Part shown: positions 21,501 through 32,239 of the stretch, piece after piece
Numbering within the stretch: the first letter of the stretch is position 1
Layout of the letters: each line of letters begins with the position of its first letter
Translations under genes and position numbers: made by a program
The notes under the pieces: model-generated
What the model saw: the letters and a program-made list of their open reading frames with translations, nothing else
Told to the model about the DNA's origin: nothing
The model's database searches: none
Assembly: GCA_033675265.1 (NCBI GenBank)
Contig: JAUJYZ010000588.1
Coordinates: 22,501-86,500, forward strand
Direction of reading: 5' to 3'
Length of the DNA stretch: 64,000 bases
Source: Actinostola sp. cb2023
Taxonomy: Eukaryota > Cnidaria > Anthozoa > Actiniaria > Actinostolidae

Positions 21501-24500
21501 CACTGTAACACAGTAAAGTCAAATAATGATGGGTTCCCTGTGATGTGTCATGGGGTACACTGTAACACAGTAAAGTCAAATAATGATGGGTTCCCTGTGG
21601 TGAGTCATGGGGTACACTGTAACTCAGTAAAGTCAAATAATGATGGGTTCCCTGTGGTTTGTCATAAGGTACACAGTGTAACACAGTAAAGTCAAATAAT
21701 GATGGGTTCTCTCTGGCGTGTCATTGGGGTACACTGTAACTCAGTAAAGTCAAATAATGATGGGTTCCCTGCGGTTTGTCATAAGGTACACAGTGTAACA
21801 CAGTAAAGTCAAATAATGATGGGTTCCCTGTGGTGTTGTATGGGGTATACTGTATAACACAGTAAAGTCAAATAATGATGGGTTCCCTGTGGTGTGTCAT
21901 GTGGTACACTGTAACTCAGTAAAGTCAAATAATGATGGGTTCCCTGTGGTGTATCATAGGGTACACTGTACCGTGAAGTCAAATAATGATAGGTTCCCTG
22001 TGGTGTGTCATTGGGGTACACTGTAACTCAGTAAAGTCAAATAATGATGGGTTCCCTGTGGTGTGCCATATGGGGTACACTGTAACACAGTAAAGTCAAA
22101 TAATGATGGGGTCCCTGTGGTGTGCCACATGGGGTACACTGTTACAGTGTAAAGTCAAATAATGATGGGATCCCTGTGGTGTGCCACATGGGGTACACTG
22201 TTACACAGTAAAGTCAAATAATGATGGGTTCCCTGTGGTGTGTCATGGGGTACACTGTAACTCAGTAAAGTCAAATAATGATGGGTTCCCTGTGGTGTGC
22301 CATATAGGGTACACTGTAACACAGTAAAGTCAAATAATGATGGTTCCCTGTGGTGTGTCATGAGTACACTTTACAGTAAAGTCAAATAATGATGGGTTCC
22401 CTGTGGTGTATCATAGGGTACACTGTACAGTGAAGTCAAATAATGATGGGTTCCCTCTGGTGTGTCATGGGGTACACTGCAACACAGTAAAGTCAAATAA
22501 TGATGGGTTCCCTGTGGTGTATCATAGGGTACACTGTACAGTGAAGTCAAATAATGATGGGTTCCCTCTGGTGTGTCATGGGGTACACTGTAACACAGTA
22601 AAGTCAAATAATGATGGGTTACCTCTGGTGTATCATAGGGTACACTGTACAGTGAAGTCAAATAATGATGGGTTCCCTCTGGTGTGTTATCGGGTACACT
22701 GTAACACAGTAAAGTCATATAATGATGGGTGCCCTGTGGTGTTTCTTGGGGTACACTGTAACACAGTAAAGTCAAATAATGATGGGTTCCCTGTGGTGAG
22801 TCATGTGGTACACTGTAACACAGTAAAGTCAAATAATGATGGGTTCCCTGTGATGTGTCATGGGGTACACTGTAACACAGTAAAGTCAAATAATGATGGG
22901 TTCCCTGTGGTGAGTCATGGGGTACACTGTAACACAATAAAGTGAAATAATGATGGGTTCCCTGTGGTTTGTCATAAGGTACACACTGTAACACAGTAAA
23001 GTCAAATAATGATGGGTTCTCTCTGGCGTGTCATTGGGGTACACTGTAACAAAGGAAAGGCAAATAATGATGGGTTCCCTGTGGTGTTGTATGGGGTATA
23101 CTGTATAACACAGTAAAGTCAAATAATGATGGGTTCCCTGTGGTGTGTCATGGGGTACACTGTAACTCAGTAAAGTCAAATAATGATGGGTTCCCTGTGG
23201 TGTGCCATATGGGGTACACTGTAACACAGTAAAGTCAAATAATGATGGGGTCCCTGTGGTGTGCCACATGGGGTACACTGTTACACAGTAAAGTCAAATA
23301 ATGATGGGATCCCTGTGGTGTGCCACATGGGGTACACTGTTACACAGTAAAGTCAAATAATGATGGGTTCCCTGTGGTGTGTCATGGGGTACACTGTAAC
23401 TCAGTAAAGTCAAATAATGATGGGTTCCCTGTGGTGTGTCATATAGGGTACACTGTAACACAGTAAAGTCAAATAATGATGGTTCCCTGTGGTGTGTCAT
23501 GAGTACACTTTACAGTAAAGTCAAATAATGATGGGTTCCTTGTGGTGTATCATAGGGTACACTGTACAGTGAAGTCAAATAATGATGGGTTCCCTCTGGT
23601 GTGTCATTGGGGTACACTGCAACACAGTAAAGTCAAATAATGATGGGTTCCCTGTGGTGTATCATAGGGTACACTGTACAGTGAAGTCAAATAATGATGG
23701 GTTCCCTCTGGTGTGTCATTGGGTACACTGTAACACAGTAAAGTCAAATAATGATGGGTTACCTCTGGTGTATCATAGGGTACACTGTACAGTGAAGTCA
23801 AATAATGATGGGTTCCCTCTGGTGTGTCATGGGGTACACTGTAACACAGTAAAGTCAAATAAATGATGGGTTACCTCTGGTGTATCATAGGGTACACTGT
23901 ACAGTGAAGTCAAATAATGATGGGTTCCCTCTGGTGTGTTATCGGGTACACTGTAACACAGTAAAGTCATATAATGATGGGTGCCCTGTGGTGTTTCTTG
24001 GGGTACACTGTAACACAGTAAAGTCAAATAATGATGGGTTCCCTGTGGTGAGTCATGTGGTACACTGTAACACAGTAAAGTCAAATAATGATGGGTTCCC
24101 TGTGATGTGTCATGGGGTACACTGTAACACAGTAAAGTCAAATAATGATGGGTTCCCTGTGGTGAGTCATGGGGTACACTGTAACACAGTAAAGTGAAAT
24201 AATGATGGGTTCCCTGTGGTTTGTCATAAGGTACACACTGTAACACAGTAAAGTCAAATAATGATGGGTTCTCTCTGGCGTGTCATTGGGGTACACTGTA
24301 ACAAAGGAAAGGCAAATAATGATGGGTTCCCTGTGGTGTTGTATGGGGTATACTGTATAACACAGTAAAGTCAAATAATGATGGGTTCCCTGTGGTGTGT
24401 CATGGGGTACACTGTAACTCAGTAAAGTCAAATAATGATGGGTTCCCTGTGGTGTATCATAGGGTACACTGTAACACAGTAAAGTCAAATAATGATAGGT

Positions 24501-27500
24501 TCCCTGTGGTGTGCCATATGGGGTACACTGTAACACAGTAACGTCAAATAATGATGGGGTCCCTGTGGAGTGTCATGGGGTACAACTGTTACACAGTAAA
24601 GTCAAATAATGATGGGGTTCCTGTGGTGTGCCATATGGGGTACACTGTTACACAGTAAAGTCAAATAATGACGGGTTCCCTGTGGTGTGCCATATGGGGT
24701 ACACTGTTACACAGTAAAGTCAAATAATGATGGGAACCCTGTGGTGTACCATATGGGGTACACTGTAACACAGTAAAGTCAAATAATGATGGGGTCCCTG
24801 TGGTGTGCCATATAGGGTACACTGTTACACAGTAAAGTCAAATAATGATGGGTTCCCTGTGGTGTATCATAGGGTACACTTTACAGTAAAGTCAAATAAT
24901 GATGGGTTCCCTGTGGTGTATCATAGGGTACACTGTACAGTGAAGTCAAATAATGATGGGTTCCCTCTGGTGTGTTATCGGGTACACTGTAACACAGTAA
25001 AGTCAAATAATGATGACATCCCTGTGGTGTGTCATGGATACACTGTAACACACTAAAGTCATATAATGATGGGTGCCCTGTGGTGTTTCTTGGGGTACAC
25101 TGTAACACAGTAAAGTCAAATAATGATGGGTTCCCTGTGGTGAGTCATGTGGTACACTGTAACACAGTAAAGTCAAATAATGATGGGTTCCCTGTGATGT
25201 GTCATGGGGTACACTGTAACACAGTAAAGTCAAATAATGATGGGTTCCCTGTGGTGAGTCATGGGGTACACTGTAACTCAGTAAAGTCAAATAATGATGG
25301 GTTCCCTGTGGTTTGTCATAAGGTACACAGTGTAACACAGTAAAGTCAAATAATGATGGGTTCTCTCTGGCGTGTCATTGGGGTACACTGTAACTCAGTA
25401 AAGTCAAATAATGATGGGTTCCCTGCGGTTTGTCATAAGGTACACAGTGTAACACAGTAAAGTCAAATAATGATGGGTTCCCTGTGGTGTTGTATGGGGT
25501 ATACTGTATAACACAGTAAAGTCAAATAATGATGGGTTCCCTGTGGTGTGTCATGTGGTACACTGTAACTCAGTAAAGTCAAATAATGATGGGTTCCCTG
25601 TGGTGTATCATAGGGTACACTGTACCGTGAAGTCAAATAATGATAGGTTCCCTGTGGTGTGTCATTGGGGTACACTGTAACTCAGTAAAGTCAAATAATG
25701 ATGGGTTCCCTGTGGTGTGCCATATGGGGTACACTGTAACACAGTAAAGTCAAATAATGATGGGGTCCCTGTGGTGTGCCACATGGGGTACACTGTTACA
25801 GTGTAAAGTCAAATAATGATGGGATCCCTGTGGTGTGCCACATGGGGTACACTGTTACACAGTAAAGTCAAATAATGATGGGTTCCCTGTGGTGTGTCAT
25901 GGGGTACACTGTAACTCAGTAAAGTCAAATAATGATGGGTTCCCTGTGGTGTGCCATATAGGGTACACTGTAACACAGTAAAGTCAAATAATGATGGTTC
26001 CCTGTGGTGTGTCATGAGTACACTTTACAGTAAAGTCAAATAATGATGGGTTCCCTGTGGTGTATCATAGGGTACACTGTACAGTGAAGTCAAATAATGA
26101 TGGGTTCCCTCTGGTGTGTCATGGGGTACACTGCAACACAGTAAAGTCAAATAATGATGGGTTCCCTGTGGTGTATCATAGGGTACACTGTACAGTGAAG
26201 TCAAATAATGATGGGTTCCCTCTGGTGTGTCATGGGGTACACTGTAACACAGTAAAGTCAAATAATGATGGGTTACCTCTGGTGTATCATAGGGTACACT
26301 GTACAGTGAAGTCAAATAATGATGGGTTCCCTCTGGTGTGTTATCGGGTACACTGTAACACAGTAAAGTCATATAATGATGGGTGCCCTGTGGTGTTTCT
26401 TGGGGTACACTGTAACACAGTAAAGTCAAATAATGATGGGTTCCCTGTGGTGAGTCATGTGGTACACTGTAACACAGTAAAGTCAAATAATGATGGGTTC
26501 CCTGTGATGTGTCATGGGGTACACTGTAACACAGTAAAGTCAAATAATGATGGGTTCCCTGTGGTGAGTCATGGGGTACACTGTAACACAATAAAGTGAA
26601 ATAATGATGGGTTCCCTGTGGTTTGTCATAAGGTACACACTGTAACACAGTAAAGTCAAATAATGATGGGTTCTCTCTGGCGTGTCATTGGGGTACACTG
26701 TAACAAAGGAAAGGCAAATAATGATGGGTTCCCTGTGGTGTTGTATGGGGTATACTGTATAACACAGTAAAGTCAAATAATGATGGGTTCCCTGTGGTGT
26801 GTCATGGGGTACACTGTAACTCAGTAAAGTCAAATAATGATGGGTTCCCTGTGGTGTGCCATATGGGGTACACTGTAACACAGTAAAGTCAAATAATGAT
26901 GGGGTCCCTGTGGTGTGCCACATGGGGTACACTGTTACACAGTAAAGTCAAATAATGATGGGATCCCTGTGGTGTGCCACATGGGGTACACTGTTACACA
27001 GTAAAGTCAAATAATGATGGGTTCCCTGTGGTGTGTCATGGGGTACACTGTAACTCAGTAAAGTCAAATAATGATGGGTTCCCTGTGGTGTGTCATATAG
27101 GGTACACTGTAACACAGTAAAGTCAAATAATGATGGTTCCCTGTGGTGTGTCATGAGTACACTTTACAGTAAAGTCAAATAATGATGGGTTCCTTGTGGT
27201 GTATCATAGGGTACACTGTACAGTGAAGTCAAATAATGATGGGTTCCCTCTGGTGTGTCATTGGGGTACACTGCAACACAGTAAAGTCAAATAATGATGG
27301 GTTCCCTGTGGTGTATCATAGGGTACACTGTACAGTGAAGTCAAATAATGATGGGTTCCCTCTGGTGTGTCATTGGGTACACTGTAACACAGTAAAGTCA
27401 AATAATGATGGGTTACCTCTGGTGTATCATAGGGTACACTGTACAGTGAAGTCAAATAATGATGGGTTCCCTCTGGTGTGTCATGGGGTACACTGTAACA

Positions 27501-28560
27501 CAGTAAAGTCAAATAATGATGGGTTACCTCTGGTGTATCATAGGGTACACTGTACAGTGAAGTCAAATAATGATGGGTTCCCTCTGGTGTGTTATCGGGT
27601 ACACTGTAACACAGTAAAGTCATATAATGATGGGTGCCCTGTGGTGTTTCTTGGGGTACACTGTAACACAGTAAAGTCAAATAATGATGGGTTCCCTGTG
27701 GTGAGTCATGTGGTACACTGTAACACAGTAAAGTCAAATAATGATGGGTTCCCTGTGATGTGTCATGGGGTACACTGTAACACAGTAAAGTCAAATAATG
27801 ATGGGTTCCCTGTGGTGAGTCATGGGGTACACTGTAACACAGTAAAGTGAAATAATGATGGGTTCCCTGTGGTTTGTCATAAGGTACACACTGTAACACA
27901 GTAAAGTCAAATAATGATGGGTTCTCTCTGGCGTGTCATTGGGGTACACTGTAACAAAGGAAAGGCAAATAATGATGGGTTCCCTGTGGTGTTGTATGGG
28001 GTATACTGTATAACACAGTAAAGTCAAATAATGATGGGTTCCCTGTGGTGTGTCATGGGGTACACTGTAACTCAGTAAAGTCAAATAATGATGGGTTCCC
28101 TGTGGTGTATCATAGGGTACACTGTAACACAGTAAAGTCAAATAATGATAGGTTCCCTGTGGTGTGCCATATGGGGTACACTGTAACACAGTAACGTCAA
28201 ATAATGATGGGGTCCCTGTGGAGTGTCATGGGGTACAACTGTTACACAGTAAAGTCAAATAATGATGGGGTTCCTGTGGTGTGCCATATGGGGTACACTG
28301 TTACACAGTAAAGTCAAATAATGACGGGTTCCCTGTGGTGTGCCATATGGGGTACACTGTTACACAGTAAAGTCAAATAATGATGGGAACCCTGTGGTGT
28401 ACCATATGGGGTACACTGTTACACAGTAAAGTCAAATAATGATGGGGTCCCTGTGGTGTGCCATATGGAGTAGTTACACAGTAAAGTCAAATAATGATGG
28501 GGTCCCTGTGGTGTGCCATATGGGATATACTGTTACACAGTAAAGTCAAATAATGATGGG
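18510..28560. repeat. 10-kb satellite of 57-bp units with higher-order structure
   Basis: About 175 head-to-tail units, core AAAGTCAAATAATGATGGGT then TCCCTGTGGTGTGTCAT and GGGGTACACTGTAACACAGT. The usual unit is 57 bp, with 54- to 60-bp variants. Because 57 is 19 codons and the unit lacks stops in several frames, both strands show long repetitive open frames (SNNDGFPVVCH, HDTPQGTHHYLTLLCYS); these are not genes. Above the monomer there is a repeat of about 1.14-1.2 kb and a direct duplication of 3654 bp (about 21120-24773 and 24774-28427). It lies between the two exons assigned to gene A. Confidence 0.95.
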
Positions 28561-28604
28561 ATCCCTGTGGTGTATTTTCCCGTCTGTAACACAGGGATCC
28601 CAAA
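28556..28604. mobile_element. Short palindromic element ending the 57-bp satellite
   Basis: TGGGATCCCTGTGG and ACACAGGGATCCCA form inverted ends of a 49-bp unit directly joined to the last satellite monomer. A related free-standing unit sits at 30018-30073. The satellite monomer carries one end of this structure (GGGTTCCCTGTGG...TAACACAG). Confidence 0.65.
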
Positions 28605-29534
28605 GAAAATTAGAGGGACTACAGTATGTGTATCAGATGTTGACAATGTTGACAAGATCATGACATACATGTACAGTATCTTGGGTACCGTAATTATGTA
28701 TTTCAGGATCCTGCAAGATCTTATCATTGATCATGGCACAATATTGTAAGCACACACTACTTAAGATCAGCAGTGGTAATAACAACACTTTTGTGATCTA
28801 CTGTAAATATGCTAGCCATTCTTCATCGTTCTTTGGCCTCAAACATGAAAGTGGCTTCTAATGTGCATGTGCCCTGTGCAGCTGCTGAGAATCCAAGGCT
28901 CAATCTACATGTATACAAAACGTGCCGAGTGATTGAACAAAGTGCTTGCACGTATTCAATACACTTATTCGATGACTAAGGAGATTTTAAAATTATCTTA
29001 ATCGCACAACCGACACAAAATTGAAATAAACAAAGTCAATGTTTTCTATACTTTGAATAGTACCGCTGTAACTTTGCGTTGTGGTAAGCTTATAAAACCG
29101 CAAGGTTTTGCTTAGGTTTTTTTTTAATTATTCAGTAAATTGCAAGGAAATAATTTGAATGCCCAGAATGCTGAAATATTAATTAATAGTTTATGATTAT
29201 ATATATGCATGTACATATGTATGTTCATAGTAAACAATATAAAATGCATCACCGATGTTCATCAACTACATTTATTAGACAGTCTTCTTCCAAATATTGT
29301 TTAGTCACGCTGTGATGTCTAAGAGTTCATTTATATTTGTATTTGTATGGATATATTTATGGTACCTACCAACTAAACTATGTCATTAATTGTCATGAAT
29401 GAAACCGTTTTTGCAAAGCTGAAGCATGGTCTACTGAATAACGACTAACAAAACACTGTTTTAAAATAATTCCGAGCTGTGATATCTATATTTAGTTCAA
29501 GTCTGACTTCACACCAGTACTGAGCTTCTAGTTA
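28605..29534. other. Unique intronic sequence
   Basis: No exon, repeat or regulatory site that I can support in 0.9 kb of AT-rich sequence on the presumed intron of gene A. Confidence 0.45.
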
Positions 29535-29937
29535 CAGTTGAACCTCCATGAGAGACCACCTCCCGTAGGAGACCACCAGTCTCATGAGCGACCGCTTCTC
29601 AAAGCACCGTTTTGTCTCTCAGTCAAATCACTATATTTTAACCTCTCGTAGGACACCGCAACCACTTTTTGAGAGTACGAACTGGGAATTTCTCTGTAAT
29701 TTTACCTCTCGTAGGAGACCGCAACCACTTTTTGAGGGTACGAACTGATAATTTCTCTGTAATTTTACCTCGGAGATCACGCAAAAAATCATTTTAAACT
29801 GTATCCAAGTCGGGACAGCTTAGACCTTAATTACTTAAATTTGGGCTTCCCGTGGAGTACCTCCCATGAGAGACCACCTCCCATAGGCGACCACTTTTTC
29901 TTGCATGGAGGGTGGTCGCCTACGGGAGGTTCAACTG
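29535..29937. mobile_element. TA-flanked MITE with CAGTTGAACCTCC ends
   Basis: Inverted ends CAGTTGAACCTCC and GGAGGTTCAACTG, each next to TA (29533-29534, 29938-29939). The interior has two direct copies of about 75 bp (CCTCTCGTAGGA...ACCGCAACCACTTTTTGAG) and repeats of GACCACCTCCCGTAGG. A TA target and CAGT-type ends fit the Tc1/mariner-pogo group. No coding capacity. Confidence 0.8.
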
Positions 29938-30017
29938 TATTATTATTATTGCTATATATTGTCTAAATATTAGTTGTAACTGGTTAATTGGGAGAATTGA
30001 ACTTTACAGCATAATGT

Positions 30018-30073
30018 GGGATCCCTGTGGTTTTCATGGCAGCTTTGATTCCCTTTAGTAACACAGGGATCCC
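30018..30073. mobile_element. Short palindromic GGGATCCCTGTGG element
   Basis: GGGATCCCTGTGG at 30018 and ACACAGGGATCCC at 30073 are inverted ends of a 56-bp unit, close to the length of the satellite monomer at 18510-28560. No target duplication identified. Confidence 0.6.
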
Positions 30074-30288
30074 GACAGAGAAGAGATAGACTTATGTACA
30101 CTGTAGGCGCATCATCTCAATGCAAGTGAGCATCCCCCTCTCAGACCCCATGTGCATGCACATATATATGGGCTGTGTCGGTGTATAATGATAAACCGTA
30201 AAAAAGTGTAAAAAAGTAGTCAGGAGATTGAAGAACTCTTTTTATGGTGTTATAGATTTCCTTTAAAGATTGAGCAAAACATACTTAC

Positions 30289-30615
30289 ATCAGATACCCT
30301 GTGAGCACCACCTGATGGCCATTGCTTTTCTCCACTAACTTTGTTGTAGTGGTAGAGCAATTCTCCTGATTTACAACGTTTCTCAACCCAGTCAGATTCA
30401 GTTCCTGTTTTTATGGACACCACATTTCCACAGCAATCAAGGCCATCACACTGCAATTCCTCACGGGAAGAGAAACATTTGAATGGCTTCCCTCCAACAC
30501 AGTTGATATTGTTATCTACAGAGCCATCATTCACATTGATCTCATCATTCTGATGACTTTCTACTTTGATTAACTCCCTGTTATAATCACTACTCTTGAT
30601 GTTTATAGAGTCCAT
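30289..30615 (-). CDS. Gene A first coding exon with WW-like domain
   Basis: The minus strand has a start ATG at 30615 in good Kozak context (AACTATGG), 109 open codons and a GAT|GTAAGTATG donor, phase 0. An acceptor-like TATGTTTCAG at 30630 suggests a 5' UTR exon upstream; the alternative is a longer frame from ATG 30645. Residues 43-65 are Cys-rich (GKPFKCFSSREELQCDGLDC). Residues 76-100, DWVEKRCKSGELLYHYNKVS then GEKQWP, fit the WW fold (two Trp 23 apart, central aromatic strand, Pro after the second Trp, here directly adjacent). WW domains bind proline-rich ligands in known proteins. The phase and the resemblance to gene B and C exon 1 support splicing to 15365; the join is inferred across about 15 kb. 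Confidence 0.7.
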
Positions 30616-31411
30616 AGTTTCCTCGCAATCTGAAACATAATTCATTTGAATGTCAAGTACATTGTACGTGCAGAAACCCTAAACCTAACATGCACATCCG
30701 GTATTAAACACAGCCCTCAGATCGATGAATCAGAGACACGAGCAGATTTTAGTTTTAGTGTTTGAATCAAAGAATCGATTCCAACATAAATCACAACCAC
30801 ATTACTACACATTACCTGTATTATGTAGACACCAACAAAAAGCATTCAAAGGGTTTTCATATCAACAAATCTTGTCGTAGACAACACTGACCTATTGTAT
30901 CGCGGGCAATAAACCACAGGAAGCCCAAGCTATTCACTCATGATACAAACTCGACGGACTCCGTTTTCAATCAGTTTTTTTCGTTGTAAAGAAAAATCTA
31001 CATTTTCGTTTCATGTAAAACTTTATTTTCAACACAAATGATGTTGTTTAATATAAAATTGATGATAATTTTTTTCATATTTTCGTTTCTTCCAAACGAG
31101 GCTCGTTCCAGTCCACTGTCCAGTGACGCCTGCTGTTTTCTGTGAGTCGAACGAAGTTTGAAGTTCGAGCGTCAGTGATTACTCACTCTAAATATCTTGT
31201 TATCCCACTTTTGACATCATTCATAGTTGCTACGGCCTTACGTGTACAGATTAACGTTTCTCAGGCTTTGTTTTCAATACTGAAGAAGTAGTCAAGGTAG
31301 GTTTGGTGGATGATTGTTGTACGTCTGTCTGATCGAAAAGGATAAAGTTTGGAATCGATCGTCAGGCAAAAGTTGTAATTTTCCATTTCGTTAATCTAGT
31401 ATTTAAACACT
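30616..31411. promoter_or_regulatory. Divergent intergenic region between genes A and B
   Basis: The start codons of A (30615, minus) and B (31412, plus) are 797 bp apart and point away from each other, so the promoters of both must lie here or overlap. No TATA box is convincing. The B-proximal part (about 31298-31411) is conserved, inverted, upstream of gene C (63891-64000), including GGTTTGGTGGATGATTGTTG and TCGAAAAGGATAAAGTTTGG. It is likely 5' UTR or core promoter. Confidence 0.5.
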
Positions 31412-31528
31412 ATGCAGTCCACCCAAATGGATACTGAATGGACAGAATACCAATGTAAGTCAGGACAGACTCTGTTTATCTACAACAAGGTAACAGGAGA
31501 ACACAAGTGGCCCACACAATACAACAAT
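31412..31528 (+). CDS. Gene B first coding exon: WW domain
   Basis: ATG at 31412 (ACTATGC) opens 39 codons ending AAT|GTAAGT in phase 0. Residues 10-34 form a WW domain close to the FBP11/PRPF40 type: W10, TEYQCKSGQTLFIYNKVTGE, W33 followed directly by P34. A near-identical copy at 63774-63890 on the minus strand has the same length, start and donor, differing by P34 to T in the visible comparison. Conservation of frame and splice donor between the two supports a real coding exon. It is inferred to splice to 45534 (acceptor phase 0), placing the WW domain at the very N terminus of a zinc-finger protein. Confidence 0.75.
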
Positions 31529-32239
31529 GTAAGTTGAATGCTATGGAAGGGGATTTATGGACTAAAATATCATCATTATACCATACGATTATACGATTAT
31601 GTCTTTATACTGTAGGTTCATTATGTCATGTACATGAACTCTTTTCAAAAACGATTACACAAACTAAGCAATAAAACAAACAATATGAACTTATACAAAT
31701 GTACATCCCGGTCTATCTAATCGAACGTTCGGTATTCGAACTCAATCGAACTTAATTTCCATTGAGTTCGCCAATCGAACATAATCGAATTCACCAAAAA
31801 AAATTACCAATCGAACACAATCAAACTCTTCATTTAAGTTTTTTAAGATATTTATACACCAAATCGACCAATTTGAATAATAATAATAATAATAATAAGT
31901 TCTTTATAAACGCATCATACAATAGTCTCGATGCTTTTTACAATGAATGAGGACGAAACAGTGGCAAAAGCTAAATAGAAGAATTGAATACAGTAAAAAC
32001 CCGCATAAAAGAACCCCTATTTTTCCAAGTCAGGCTGAAATGGTTCTTATATATTGGGTGTTTAGTGAGAAATCAGGCTGAATAGGTTCTTAACAGCTTC
32101 TTATTTACAGGGCAAAAAAATAATAGTTGTTACTGATACAGTGTGGTGTATTTCCTTACAATTTGTTTTAATTAGTGAACTATTGACCCTGAAAGGTCTA
32201 ATATTCACACTAAGCATTAAGAGCAAGTATTTACTAGGG

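Noticed and set aside
18510..28200. Many long open frames on both strands (SNNDGFPVVCH and HDTPQGTHHYLTLLCYS repeats), up to 296 codons
   Set aside because: The 57-bp unit is a multiple of three and lacks stops in several frames on both strands. No start context, splice structure or non-repeat domain; unit-length variants break all frames.
18510..28560. CRISPR array or regularly spaced repeat with spacers
   Set aside because: Variation is scattered point changes within a tandem unit; there are no unique spacers or cas genes.
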